Positions 11,549 through 22,045 are shown, counted from the first letter of the stretch. The stretch is 64,000 nucleotides of DNA from Cherax quadricarinatus (GCF_038502225.1 NC_091300.1:45145188-45209187); one strand, 5' to 3'. Program-made: numbers and translations. Notes: a model not told the origin generated them from the sequence alone.

Positions 11549-11700
11549 ATAAGAACACGAGAAAGGAAGAACACTGTAGCTTGCCATCCCGCCCACACTA
11601 GCCAGGTCACCTCAAACCCAAAACTAAACCCACGAACAAAAACGCCTGCCCAACCCATCTTCAACTCCACCCATGGAATAAGCTTTAATTACCAGGATAC
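11549..11700 (-). mobile_element. Family-A LINE 3'-UTR fragment
   Basis: The stretch from cataagaacacgagaaagga to ccatggaataagctttaa matches the LINE 3' untranslated region at 31849-31985 (cataagaaaggatgaacac, ccaagaaataagctctga). A second, independent 3' piece of family A. It is followed at once by a minisatellite. Confidence 0.75.
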
Positions 11701-11711
11701 TATTAAAGAGG

Positions 11712-13455
11712 GTACTGAAGGAACTGAAGCACCAGGTCCATCACCAGGGTACTGAAGGAGCTGAAGCACCAGGTCCATCACCAGGGTACTGAAGGAGCTG
11801 AAACACCAGGTCCATCACTAGGGTACTGAAGGAGCTGAAACACCAGGTCCATCACCAGGGTACTGAAGGAGCTGAAACACCAGGTCCATCACCAGGGTAC
11901 TGAAGGAGCTGAAACACCAGGTCCATCACCAGGGTATTGAAGGAGCTGAAACACCTGGTCCATCACCAGGGTACTGAAGGAGCTGAAACACCAGGTCCAT
12001 CACCAGGGTACTGAAGGAGCTGAAACACCAGGTCCATCACCAGGGTATTGAAGGAGCTGAAACACCTGGTCCATCACCAGGGTACTGAAGGAGCTGAAAC
12101 ACCTGGTCCATCACCAGGGTACTGAAGGAGCTGAAACACCAGGTCCATCACTAGGGTACTGAAGGAGCTGAAACACCTGGTCCATCACCAGGGTACTGAA
12201 GGAGCTGAAACACCAGGTCCATCACCAGGGTACTGAAGGAGCTGAAACACCAGGTCCATCACTAGGGTATTGAAGGAGCTGAAACACCAGGTCCATCACC
12301 AGGGTACTGAAGGAGCTGAAGCACCAGGTCCATCACCAGGGTACTGAAGGAGCTGAAACACCAGGTCCATCACCAGGGTATTGAAGGAGCTGAAACACCT
12401 GGTCCATCACCAGGGTACTGAAGGAGCTGAAACACTTGGTCCATCACCAGGGTACTGAAGGAGCTGAAACACCAGGTCCATCACCAGGGTACTGAAGGAG
12501 CTGAAACACCAGGTCCATCACTAGGGTACTGAAGGAGCTGAAACACCAGGTCCATCACCAGGGTACTGAAGGAGCTGAAGCACCAGGTCCATCACCAGGG
12601 TACTGAAGGAGCTGAAACACCAGGTCCATCACCAGGGTATTGAAGGAGCTGAAACACCAGGTCCATCACCAGGGTATTGAAGGAGCTGAAACACCAGGTC
12701 CATCACCAGGGTATTGAAGGAGCTGAAACACCTGGTCCATCACCAGGGTACTGAAGGAGCTGAAGCACCAGGTCTATCACCAGGGTACTGAAGGAGCTGA
12801 AGCACCAGGTCCATCACCAGGGTACTGAAGGAGCTGAAGCACCAGGTCCATCACCAGGGTACTGAAGGAGCTGAAGCACCAGGTCCATCACCAGGGTACT
12901 GAAGGAGCTGAAGCACCAGGTCCATCACCAGGGTACTGAAGGAGCTGAAGCACCAGGTCTATCACCAGGGTACTGAAGGAGCTGAAGCACCAGGTCCATC
13001 ACCAGGGTACTGAAGGAGCTGAAGCACCAGGTCCATCACCAGGGTACTGAAGGAGCTGAAGCACCAGGTCCATCACCAGGGTACTGAAGGAGCTGAAGCA
13101 CCAGGTCCATCACCAGGGTACTGAAGGAGCTGAAACACCAGGTCCATCACCAGGGTACTGAAGGAGCTGAAACACCTGGTCCTTCCTAGGGTACTGAAAA
13201 AGCTGAAGCACCTGGTCCATCACTAGGGTACTGAAGAGCTGAAACACCTGGTTCATCCCAGGGTACTGAAAAAGCTGAAGTACCAGGTCCATCGCCAGGG
13301 TACTGAAGGAGTTGAAGCATCAGGTTCATCATCAAGGTAGTGAAAAAGTTGAAGCACCTGGTCCATCACCAGGGTACTAAAGGGCTGAAACACCTAGTCC
13401 ATCCCAGGGTACTGAAAAACCTGAAGCACCTGGGCCATTTCCAGGGTGCTGGTAC
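11712..13455. repeat. 37-bp minisatellite, about 47 copies
   Basis: Tandem copies of gggtactgaaggagctgaaa followed by caccaggtccatcacca. Common variants are aaacacc/aagcacc, ccaggt/cctggt and tactg/tattg. The aagcacc type is concentrated at about 12760-13120, so local homogenisation has occurred. Units become shorter and more diverged from about 13150 to 13455. No coding role is supported. Confidence 0.95.
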
Positions 13456-13625
13456 AATCATTGACGCGGCTGCTCTCGACGACATTGTTCCGGGGATAAT
13501 TACACACCCTTCATTTCGATGACTGTGTGTGTCTCCGTCAACTCCTCCCTAAGCTGAAGATACAGCTGCTCGTAGTAGAGGGAAACTATCATCCCAATAT
13601 TAGCTAACAACGGACAGTACACTAG
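13456..13625. other. Short unassigned spacer
   Basis: Unique-looking sequence between two minisatellites; nothing recognised. Confidence 0.5.
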
Positions 13626-13635
13626 ACACGTGTTC

Positions 13636-13779
13636 ACAGAGCCTAATCTCTGAACCCATCCACGAGAGCCTAATCTCTGAACCCATCCACGAGAGCCTAA
13701 TTTCTGAACCCATCCACGAGAGCCTAACTTTCTCAACCCAGCCACGAGAGCCTAACTCTGAACCCATCCACGAGAGCCT
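13636..13779. repeat. 27-bp minisatellite, left part (split by LINE)
   Basis: About five copies of gagcctaatctctgaaccca followed by tccacga. The last 15 bases (catccacgagagcct, 13765-13779) reappear at 15832-15846 on the far side of the LINE. They therefore serve as its probable target-site duplication. Confidence 0.9.
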
Positions 13780-15831
13780 TATTTATTTTATTTATTTAGA
13801 TATTTTAGCATACATACAGAGGTACAAAAAAAATACAGGTAAGAGCAGCATGCCAAAGCCACTTATATGCATAGCATTACGGGCTGGCTTAAAATTAACT
13901 TAAGATTAACTAAGCAATGATGTAATCAGTGATAAAACATTATTGTAAACAGATAACTATAAAGCACAAATGAGTATTACAAAGACAGGTCATATGGTTG
14001 CATGCATTGCTGTACATTCAGTCGAATGGAGTATTCTGTTAGGTAGTGTATTTAAAAAAATAATAAAGTTAGATTGGGTCCTAGGTTTAACATTTATGTG
14101 ATATAATTGTGAGTAACATTTTGGATATACAATTTATAAGGTTTAGTTATTCAGTATTTATTTGGTTTTGAGTGAGTAAGTGAACTTTGAGAAGAGACTT
14201 GAATTTATAAACAGGTAGTGTTTCTTTTATATTTACAGGTAATGAATTCCAGATTTTAGGGCCTTTTATGTGCATTGAGTTTTTGCATAGCGTGAGATGG
14301 ACACAAGGAACATCAAAGAGTGATCTATGCCTTGTATTATGGTCATGTGTTCTGTTGAGGTTGGCAAGGAGATGTTTGAGGGGAGGGTTAATATCAGAGT
14401 TAAGTGTTCTATGTATGTAATAGGTGCAATAATAAGTATGGATGTTTTGTATGGCGAGTAGGTTTAGTGTTTTGAATATTGGTGGAGTGTGCTGCCTGTA
14501 GTGAGAATTTGTTATTCTAACTGCAGCCTTTGGTTGGGTAATTAGTGGTCTGAGATGGTTAATTGTTGTTGAGCCCCATGCACAAATTCCATAGGTGAGA
14601 TAGGGGTAAATAAGAGAGTGATAAAGGGCCAGGAGGGCTGACTGTGGAACATAGTACCGTATCTTCGATAGTATGCCTACAGTCTTGGAAATTTTCTTAG
14701 AAATTTGTTGTATATGTGTATGAAATTTGAGTCTATTATCGAGGTGGATTCCTAAGAATTTTCCCTCTGTTAGCTTTGTGATAGGTGATCCGTTTATCGT
14801 TATGTTAAGAGGTACATCTGTAGCTCTGTTACCAAACTGAATGAAGTATTTTTTGTCAATGTTTAGTGTAAGTTTGTTAGTCCTCATCCAGGTAGATATT
14901 TTCTGTAATTCGATGTTTACAGTATTGGCTAGCGTGACTGGGCTCGGGTGAGAGAAGACGTATGTAGGGTCATCTGCAAAAAGTGTGGGTTTGAGTAATT
15001 GCGAAGCATTTGGTAGGTCATTTATGTATAGGAGAAAGAGAAGAGGGCCAAGGACACTTCCCTGTGGGACACCAACTGTAATTGGTTGTGCGGAAGAGCT
15101 TGCCCCATTTGCATACACATATTGGCTTCTGTTGCTGAGGTAAGACTTGAGGTAGTTGAGGGAGTGCCCTCTAATACCGTAGTGTGACAATTTTACGTGG
15201 AGCAAGTCATGGTCAACTGTATCAAAAGCTTTACGTAAGTCAATGAAGATCCCCAGTGGGACTTCTTTTTTCTCTATTGCAGTGTATATATGTTCTAGCA
15301 TGTGTATAATAGCATCATTAGTATTTTTATTAAGCCTGAATCCAAATTGGCAGGGATTGAGTATGTTTTGGGAGATAAGGTAGGAGTAGATTCGTTTATG
15401 AATTAATTTTTCGAAGATTTTTGAGAGAGGGTGTAAATTGGATATTGGCCTATAGTTATTCAACTCTGTTTGGTCTCCTCCTTTATGGATCGGGGTGACC
15501 CTTGCTATTTTGAGAACTGTAGGGAAGGTGGAGGATTCAATGGATTTGTTAAAGAGTGTTGCAATGATTGGTGATAGTACTTGTGACGCTTTTTTGTATA
15601 TAAAGGGTGGTAAGGTATTTAAGTCTCCTGCCTTGTTTTTCAGTGCGTTGATAATAAGGGAGACTTCGTATGGGTTAGTCGGAGCTAGGAACAGTGTGTT
15701 CGGGTAGTTGCCAGTGAGGTAGTCATTTGGTGGGGTATCTGAGCTTGGGATTTTATTGGCAAGGTTTTGTCCTATAGTGGAGAAGAAATCATTGAGTCTG
15801 TTTGCTGTTTCTGTTGGTGGGAGTTGGGGTT
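13780..15831 (-). mobile_element. 5'-truncated CR1-type LINE with intact RT frame (family C)
   Basis: A 2.05-kb minus-strand element. Its 3' end at 13780 finishes in an A/T-rich tail (complement of tatttattttatttattta). The 5' end at 15831 lies in the linker before the RT. The 15-bp sequence catccacgagagcct flanks it on both sides, as expected for target-primed insertion, although the target is itself a tandem repeat, so the duplication is not fully independent. The lack of any stop or frameshift across 560 codons points to a recent insertion. The endonuclease domain is absent. Confidence 0.9.
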
Positions 15832-15838
15832 CATCCAC
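14147..15838 (-). CDS. LINE reverse transcriptase, N-terminally truncated ORF2
   Basis: An open frame of about 563 codons without interruption. In order it contains the linker (LNDFFSTIGQNLANKIP, residues about 15-31), fingers (ARVTPIHKGG and NNYRPISNL), GIFIDLRKAFDTVDHDLL (motif A with its first catalytic aspartate), [20 protein letters not shown] (motif B) and LFADD (motif C, DD pair). A thumb follows with FLGIHLDNRLKF, and the C-terminus has GPKIWNSLPVNIKE. FADD is followed by proline where T is usual. The frame opens in flanking minisatellite DNA (GTG near 15838 after a stop), so there is no natural start and expression is doubtful. Confidence 0.9.
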   Translation of the reverse strand: MDEPQLPPTETANRLNDFFSTIGQNLANKIPSSDTPPNDYLTGNYPNTLFLAPTNPYEVSLIINALKNKAGDLNTLPPFIYKKASQVLSPIIATLFNKSIESSTFPTVLKIARVTPIHKGGDQTELNNYRPISNLHPLSKIFEKLIHKRIYSYLISQNILNPCQFGFRLNKNTNDAIIHMLEHIYTAIEKKEVPLGIFIDLRKAFDTVDHDLLHVKLSHYGIRGHSLNYLKSYLSNRSQYVYANGASSSAQPITVGVPQGSVLGPLLFLLYINDLPNASQLLKPTLFADDPTYVFSHPSPVTLANTVNIELQKISTWMRTNKLTLNIDKKYFIQFGNRATDVPLNITINGSPITKLTEGKFLGIHLDNRLKFHTHIQQISKKISKTVGILSKIRYYVPQSALLALYHSLIYPYLTYGICAWGSTTINHLRPLITQPKAAVRITNSHYRQHTPPIFKTLNLLAIQNIHTYYCTYYIHRTLNSDINPPLKHLLANLNRTHDHNTRHRSLFDVPCVHLTLCKNSMHIKGPKIWNSLPVNIKETLPVYKFKSLLKVHLLTQNQINTE

Positions 15839-15895
15839 GAGAGCCTAACTTTCTCAACCCAGCCACAAGAGCATAACTCTCGGAACCCAGCCACG
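15832..15895. repeat. 27-bp minisatellite, right part
   Basis: Continuation of the 13636-13779 array beyond the LINE: two diverged units containing gagcctaactttctcaaccc and agccacaagag. Together with the left part it shows that the LINE landed inside a pre-existing array. Confidence 0.85.
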
Positions 15896-16121
15896 AGATG
15901 AAGATTAGATAGGTGCAACGTCTGGATATCTTTACTGTAGATGTTTCGCCATCCAGTGGCTTTATCAATACAAATTCAAAGACATAATTGGAAGACAGTA
16001 AAACTATGTACAAAATTTGTATTGATAAAGCCACTGGATGGCGAAACATCTACAATAATGATACCAAGATGTTGCACATGTGTCTAATTTTCATCTTATC
16101 GGTATTGTATACCATTCACGT
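15893..16121. mobile_element. Foldback element 1 (hammerhead-like hairpin)
   Basis: A perfect 40-bp inverted repeat (15937-15976 and 16014-16053, spacer 37 bp) extends outward as an imperfect palindrome to about 15893 and 16101. The right arm contains gataaagccactggatggc followed by gaaac: a 4-bp GCCA/TGGC hairpin directly before GAAAC. At the right edge lies the complement of aatggtatacaataccga, a box shared with the elements at 17078 and 29525. Confidence 0.85.
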
Positions 16122-16137
16122 AGAACCTTGAGAGCCT

Positions 16138-16196
16138 AAGAACATAAGAATGGAGGAACACTGCAGCAGTCCTACTGGCCCATGAAAGGCACACAA
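16138..16196 (-). mobile_element. Family-A LINE 3'-end scrap
   Basis: The short match aacataagaatggaggaaca, then ctgcagcagtcctactggcc, corresponds to the 3' terminus of family-A LINEs (compare 31850-31895). It ends in the GT microsatellite. Confidence 0.65.
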
Positions 16197-16206
16197 ACAC
16201 ACACCC

Positions 16207-16208
<2 letters not shown>

Positions 16209-16280
<72 letters not shown>
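16209..16280. repeat. (GT)n microsatellite
   Basis: A run of about 36 GT units immediately after a short acacacaccc stretch, so the junction can fold on itself. Confidence 0.95.
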
Positions 16281-16281
<1 letters not shown>

Positions 16282-16547
16282 GGACTTGAGTAACTCTGAA
16301 CTGTCATCAGGATGTTGACCCCAGAGTCTGGTAAGGATGATGACACGTTCATCACTGTGTCATTTGACACTGAATAGCATCATTAAGGCTATTCCTTGCA
16401 AGTGCAGCAACGTGCTGCTAAGTTTGCATCCATTGAGAAATTGTGATGGAGGCGACGAGGAGGAAGTGATACCGGCGGCGTGGTGAAGGTGCTGGGAACG
16501 AGTGTTGGAAGAATGTTGGAAGAATGTTGGAAGAATTACTCACAATC

Positions 16548-16685
16548 TGGTAGGTAAAAGGACACACGTGCAACTAATGCAACATTTTTTTTGTGACAAC
16601 GTCTCGCTCTCAGAGATTTGTCAAAGCTCCTGAAGAGCGAAACGTTCCCACAATAAAACTGTTGCATTAGTTACACTTTTACTTA
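16548..16685. mobile_element. Foldback element 2 (GCGAAACGTT type)
   Basis: Inverted arms at 16548-16590 (aggtaaaagg ... gcaactaatgcaaca) and 16652-16685 (tgttgcattagtt ... ctttta) enclose a centre. There, gagcgaaacgttcccac is partly complementary to gtgacaacgtctcgctc. The sequence cctgaagagcgaaacg contains CUGAAGA and GAAA, both hammerhead core strings, but with only two bases between them, so stem II is missing. Confidence 0.75.
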
Positions 16686-16686
16686 A

Positions 16687-17022
16687 CAGGCAGGAGTGTT
16701 GTCAGCAGTGATGGCTGTCAGTTGAGTGTTGTCAGCAGTGATGGCTGTCAGTTGAGTGTTGTCAGCAGTGATGGCTGTCAGTTGAGTGTTGTCAGCAGTG
16801 ATGGCTGTCAGTTGAGTGTTGTCAGCAGTGATGGCTGTCAGTTGAGTGTTGTCAGCAGTGATGGCTGTCAGTTGAGTGTTGTCAGCAGTGATGGCTGTCA
16901 GTCGAGTGTTGTCAGCAGTGATGGCTGTCAGTTGAGTGTTGTCAGCAGTGATGGCTGTCAGTTGAGTGTTGTCAGCAGTAATGGCTGTCAGTTGAGTGTT
17001 GTCAGCAGTGATGACTGTCAGT
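16687..17022 (+). repeat. 30-bp minisatellite, about 11 copies
   Basis: Nearly perfect tandem copies of agtgttgtcagcagtgatgg followed by ctgtcagttg. Because 30 is a multiple of three, it forms a local open frame repeating SVVSSDGCQL. That frame has no independent support as a gene. Unit identity is very high, implying recent expansion. Confidence 0.95.
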
Positions 17023-17077
17023 TATATACAAGAGAGATAAAGCTGTCCAGGTCGACAGGAATATAATTGGAAATAAA

Positions 17078-17275
17078 TGGTATAAAATACCGACACAATG
17101 CAAATATAAATACATATGCAGTTTAATGTGATCCTTTATTGACAACTTTTCGCCCACATAGTGAGCTTTTTCAAATCACAAACAGATCTGTTTATGACTT
17201 GAAAAAGATCAGTGTGGGCGAAACGTTGTCAATAAAGGATCACATTAAACTGCATGTGTGTTTATATTTCCAGGA
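17078..17275. mobile_element. Foldback element 3 (hammerhead-like hairpin)
   Basis: Starts with aatggtataaaataccgaca (17078-17097). Long inverted arms then follow at 17101-17177 and 17197-17271. Each arm contains a hairpin (GCTCAC/GTGGGC on the complement of the left arm; degraded on the right) followed by GAAAC or GAAAAG, preceded by TTGAAAAA and followed by an AATAAAGGATC segment. The arms are about 85-90% complementary. Confidence 0.85.
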
Positions 17276-17449
17276 ATATAATTGAATCTTGTTTCATAAA
17301 AAGCAGTTTTGACAATAATATGAATATTTCCTTTGGTTTATATAAATTAGAGCCATTTATAATAGAATTTGGGAAGAATTTAATAATACATTGGACAAAT
17401 AATAAATTTTAAAATTCTTAATTCTTGGGTAGAATAGTTTGTGTGTGAA

Positions 17450-18050
17450 GACCTGTTTGTGCGTCTCTGTGAATCTGAACCAGGATGCCCTCTCTTGAGC
17501 AACTTTACCCGCAGCTGAAAGAAGAGCTAGGGTTGCTAAGCAGGAGATACGGCGATTAACGGAGGAGAACAAGAGGATTCGTAGTAATCCTCCTCCTGTT
17601 GTGAGTCCCCAGGTTAAGAGGGGAACTTGGTCAGTGGCCGGGCAACATGGAACCAAGCTGAGGATCAAGAAGACTGTTGGAGAGGCAGAAACAACGAGAA
17701 ACCAGAAGACTACTGTGGAAACTTCCAACCCAATTTCGGTGCTACCTGACGAATGTGGGTGTTCTACTGGGAATGTCACAACGAGCGCCAAGGAAGCATT
17801 GGCAGACGTGAGTGAGACATCCCTAGAAACACCAACGATGACCATCGAGAACGTCTTGACGAATTCCACAAGTGAAGGTGTAGTGCTACCTAACGAATGT
17901 GAGTCGACAACTGGGAACATCACGACGGACGTCGACAAGGAAGGTAAAAACATTGTTGTTGTTGGGGATAGCCAGATTAGATACATGGATAGGGCATTCT
18001 GCTTGAAGGATAGGAGTAGGAGGCAGAGAGTGTGTTTTCCATTCACTCCT
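17450..18050 (+). pseudogene. LINE ORF1 fragment with SGNH-type start (family-A-like)
   Basis: The plus-strand sequence encodes a short charged helix-like region (EIRRLTEENKRIR at about 17538-17580). A long Thr/Ser/Glu-rich linker follows in the open frame from 17601, then NIVVVGDSQIRYMDRAFCLK at about 17950-18010. GDSQ is the nucleophile block of SGNH-fold esterases that form part of ORF1 in some CR1-group LINEs. The domain is cut at about 18045, where unrelated opposite-strand LINE sequence begins. Compare the remaining half of such a domain at 34049-34441. Incomplete, so not functional. Confidence 0.75.
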
Positions 18051-18545
18051 ATCAAATTTGCTCACGCATGCTTGCTGGAAGTCCAAGCCCCTCGCACACA
18101 AAATCTCCTTTACCCCCTCCCTCCAACCTTTCCTAGGCCGACCCCTACCGCGCCTTCCCTCCACTACAGATTTACACACTCTCAAAGTCATTCTGTTTCG
18201 TTACAACCTCTCTACATGTCCGAACCACCTCAACAACCCCTCCTTAGCCCTCTGGATAATAGTTTTGGTAATCCTGCACCTCCTTCTAATTTCCAAACTA
18301 AGAATTCTCTGCATAATATTCACACCACACATTGCCCTCAGACATGACATCTCCACTGCCTCCAGCCTTCTCCTCGCTGCAACATTCACCACCCATGTTT
18401 CACACCCATATAAGAGCGTTGGTATAACTACACTCTCATACCTTCCTCTCTCTGCTTCCACGGACAAAGTTCTTTGTCTCCACAGACTCCTAAGTGCACC
18501 ACTCACCCTGTACTGTACCCAAAATTGATGGACTGAATATATCAA
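18045..18545 (-). pseudogene. LINE C-terminal fragment (separate, RTE/I-like family)
   Basis: The minus-strand frame 18201-18545 contains VVIPTLLYGCETWVVN, a region of the MSCLRAMCGVN type, and EGLLRWFGHVERL. An adjoining frame (17886-18191, its C-terminal half only within this element) has GRRGRGRPRKGWREGVKEIL. This WFGHV...RGRPRKxW signature is the C-terminus of many animal LINE ORF2 proteins. A frameshift at about 18195 separates the two pieces. The 5' side is truncated at about 18545. Confidence 0.8.
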
Positions 18546-18840
18546 CTCCAGGCTGAGGAACGGATTATCTCAAACTTCTTCTAATCTTCCAGCATTCTTC
18601 TCTGTACTGGACTGAAGGCGCTGGCTGGCAATACGTTTCCATAAATAAGGATACCTAAATATTATACAAGTATCTCATTTGTAAATTTGTCGGGTTTCTA
18701 AACCATATATGCATAGTCCGTATTGATTAATATTACTGACAACTCCCTAATAGGATATGCTTGTTCACCTGCTTAGAATTCACTAAATCGATTTCTATAT
18801 TAAATGATTATTATAATTAACATTAATGTGTCAAATAAAC
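18546..18840. other. Unassigned AT-rich spacer
   Basis: About 300 bp without gene or tandem repeat. The first 90 bp may be further repeat-derived sequence, but I cannot assign it. Confidence 0.5.
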
Positions 18841-18844
18841 TGGA

Positions 18845-18970
18845 ACTCTCCAAATGGTAATGACACAGTCGCAAACAAACCACGGTACGGGTATGGATTG
18901 AACTCGCGGCAAGTGAGTTATAAAACTCCAGGCCAGCTAGAGTTCGTCACGGCCACGTTGGCGGGAGTTT
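18845..18970 (-). mobile_element. tRNA-like SINE copy, minus orientation
   Basis: Read on the minus strand it contains agctggcctggagttttata, then gcgagttcaatccatacccg and taccgtggtttg. The cgagttcaatcc block resembles the Pol III B box. The same blocks, in the opposite orientation, lie at 19065-19150. Confidence 0.75.
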
Positions 18971-19064
18971 CACCTGCAAAAACTTGCACTTGTGGTCACA
19001 TTGGTGCCTGTGCTAACCTGCCTACGGTGTATAAATATATCTAGATAGATGAATTTTATTATAG

Positions 19065-19155
19065 CCAGCTGGCCCAGTAGCTTACGCACTGGCCTGGTGT
19101 TTATGACTCAATTGCTGCGAGTTCAATCCCCACCCGTACCCTGGTTTGAACTGAT
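19065..19155 (+). mobile_element. tRNA-like SINE copy, plus orientation
   Basis: Contains tggcccagtagcttacgcac (A-box-like region), ggcctggtgtttatgactca and gcgagttcaatccccacccg (B-box-like), then taccctggtttg. It shares all of these with the minus-strand copy 100 bp to its left. The pair is divergent and could form a hairpin. Confidence 0.75.
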
Positions 19156-19269
19156 ATTAACTTTAATTGAAATTTTATCTGAGTGCTGAATTAGTCTTAA
19201 TAACCCAGTTATTACTGTCAATTAACAGGTCAATCTTGGAGGTCCTCCTTCTTGATCAACCAGGCTAGT

Positions 19270-19450
19270 ATTGTTGGCACATGATAGTAGCAGTGACAAC
19301 ATTGGTGACAGTGACAACAGTTGTAGCAGATACAGCAGCGATGGCAGTGACGAAATTGTGTCAGTGACAGCACTAACAGCAGTGTTTGCAGTGACAGCAG
19401 TAGTGTGAGTGACGCTAGTGATGGTTATGAAGCAGTGATAACAGTGACAA
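19270..19450. repeat. Degenerate CAGTGACA-type cryptic repeat
   Basis: Many imperfect copies of cagtgacaacagt/cagtgacagcag without a fixed period. Similar motifs reappear more sparsely at about 19840-19980. Probably an old, eroded simple repeat; no gene is seen. Confidence 0.6.
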
Positions 19451-21841
19451 CAGTTATGCTTGATTTACAAAGCAGAAGAACTCTCTGATCATTCAGCACA
19501 TCATACATATACTGCTTCTGACATGATTAGCGCCACACTTGTCTCATCAACTTTCTGCTCTCATTTCGAAAAAAATCAGTCACATAGTCAGCGAAGCTAA
19601 TCCAAATCCACTTTTAACATCCAAGAAACCATGATTTGTTCCAAGTCATCATCCATGACAACAAATTCAAACGGATAGAGAAATATCCGCACTCTTTATA
19701 TTAATAAAATGATGCTGCATATTTAGTGAGGGACGTGGCCAGTGGGAGGACTGACGCTCCTGCCAGAGGGGTGACTCCAACCCCTAATACACGACACGCA
19801 AAGTTTTGTCACAACTTTAGGGTGACCCAGAATCAGAGACAACAGTGGTGGCTGACAACAGTAGCAACGGTAATACCTGGGATGACAGTGATGTCTGTGA
19901 CGATAGTCTTAACACGGCAGTAACTACAGTGATGACAATGATAAGCTGGGTGACAGTGGCAACAGTTGTGGTAGTATGGAGGAGATATTTCTTGGAAAAT
20001 TAAAAGATTTTCTTTATCACAAACTTCCCTAATTAATTATCATTACTTTACATATAACCACCAGCAGGAATATCTTATTACCTGTAAGACTTAGTGTTTA
20101 TTGAAAGACTTTACCTAAAGACTTGGTTTAAATAAGGACTTGACACTAGTGTGGGTAGTCACTGAACTCTCCACTTCCTACAACTTACTTATATTATTGT
20201 CTACAAACATTTCCGGACCTATTGTACAGGTTTGCAAAAAAATATTTGCCATCTCTGAACACGTGCTGATAATTAATGTTTACGAAGTCTCTTCCCTCCA
20301 AGTGCTCTTCCAAGATCCTTCTAAGTATCTTCTCCATAATCTTACTTGAAGCTGTGTTTACAGTTTGCCATCACCTCACTATTTCTGTATCGCTCTGAGA
20401 CTAAATAATTCTTAATTAATGTTCATGTTGCTCATCATTCGTGTAGTTATCACTTGAGATTCTTATCCATGGTTCACGTCTGCCACTTCATTACTCAGTC
20501 AACAACTCGCAGGTTTGTGTACTTAATAATTCAAGTTCCACTTTAACCGTCCTATCTTCTTGCGCAATCAGGTTCACTTCTTTTAGTTTCTCTTTCTTAT
20601 GCTGTGGTCCTTAATGTTGGAACAGATATAAAACGTAGCCGTTGGTGGTCAACATCTGACAGATCAGTGTCAAGATGTATTTTTTTTTCGTTTCCTAACG
20701 ATTAAAAATAAAATACTCTCCTCTTACATTAATCTATATTTTTCATTTCAAGACCAATCTCGTTGTTAATCTTAGCGTCTTTCATACTCCTGTACACGCA
20801 TAATAAGGTGGGAAATCCCCGCTGACTTTACTTGCTCTGCTTTTCCACGTTATGCTTAATTTATTTTTGTTTTTTCTTTCCTCGATGAGTTGTAGTATGT
20901 TCTACTTTTGGTTTGTTGGTTCAGTAATTTGTTGGCACCTTGTTGAGATTCATGTAAGGTGTGAAGCGTCCTGAAAGAATCTCGGTTCAGGTTCCTAAAT
21001 GACATGAGATTTGTTAATGCCGTCTTTACCAAAAAAGTTTACATGGTGTATATATTTGGCGTGATGCTGACTCCCAGCTCATTTTTTTCATAAGTTATTT
21101 GCAGGTTCATTCCACCCTTGGTTAATTTCCTGCTTAAATCTATTTGTCTGTCTGTGTCTGTCTATCTCAAGTTTCATATCCTTGCAATTTTTTTTTTGGT
21201 TAAATTTCAATAGTTGCTTTCCTGATCACTCATGTAGACATGAGAACTGAGTCAGTCCTCCCATGTTTTTTAACACTCTTGTTAGATTTCCTTCATCAGG
21301 TAAAAGGGATATATAACACTCACACTTCCCTGGGATATTGCTTACGTACATTAATAACAGCAGTGAGGCTACCTGGAACGTCAATTGTCAATGAACTTCT
21401 TCACTTAATTCAGTGTTACTTGTTGTCTCCTGTCTAACACGCACTCTGATCCACTGAAGTACTTTCCTTTCTGCTAGTTTTTCTATTGTGTGTATTAGTC
21501 TCAGATGTCCCACTATATCAAAGTTTTCATCCAATACAAGAAAGAGCAGTCCATCCAGTCTTGCCTTTATTTTATCTTTAACTTAATCGCAAAAACCTAA
21601 AATAAAAAAAAAAAAGGAAAATGTTTTCCCTTCTCGAAATCGGTCTTGTGTCTTGCCTCACTTCTCATAAACATTTGCAGAAATCTGCCTAGTGTATATG
21701 TCTGCTGGCAGCGTGTAGGTCATTGTGTTGTGGCTCAGTCTTCAGTGACCTACTGAGGTTACTGTAGTCGGTTCTCTGAGGTCCTTCATTTCTTCCGCTG
21801 TGTTGGTGTTTTATATCCTGCCCCACTGACCTCAGGTTTGT
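19451..21841. other. Unassigned 2.4-kb AT-rich region
   Basis: No convincing open frame, known repeat or RNA gene was recognised. Short open frames (the longest about 69 codons) have no recognisable motifs and lack codon structure. The poly-pyrimidine tracts are not informative. Confidence 0.5.
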
Positions 21842-22045
21842 CTATTATTATTATAATCAAAAAGAAGCGCTAAGCCACAAGGGCTATACAGCGCTGCAGG
21901 GTAGGGAAGGAAGCAAGGGAATTGGATGGCAGAAGGGAGGGGGGGATGATCAGCAGGTTACAGAAAACAGCGGGGCAGGGGATAGTACGGGGGTAGAGGG
22001 TAGCAAGAGATTGAAGTAGAAAGGGCTGAAGGTATCAGAATTTCA
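21842..22045 (+). mobile_element. SINE-type repeat with ATT tail and AGCGCT block
   Basis: Begins with ttattattataatcaaaaag, followed by aagcgctaagccacaagggc and tatacagcgctgcagggtag. Related to the repeats at 24245-24452, 38085-38262, 39020-39180 and 56124-56182, which share ATTATAATCA, AGCGCTAA and a TATACAGCGC block in the same order. Strand is arbitrary. Confidence 0.7.

Noticed and set aside
16722..17066. 114-codon frame repeating SVVSSDGCQL, like a repetitive secreted protein
   Set aside because: The 30-bp period keeps frame by arithmetic; there is no signal peptide or flanking coding sequence.
18880..19150. True tRNA genes
   Set aside because: Only the A-box- and B-box-like stretches are present; no full cloverleaf could be drawn, and the paired copies fit a SINE.
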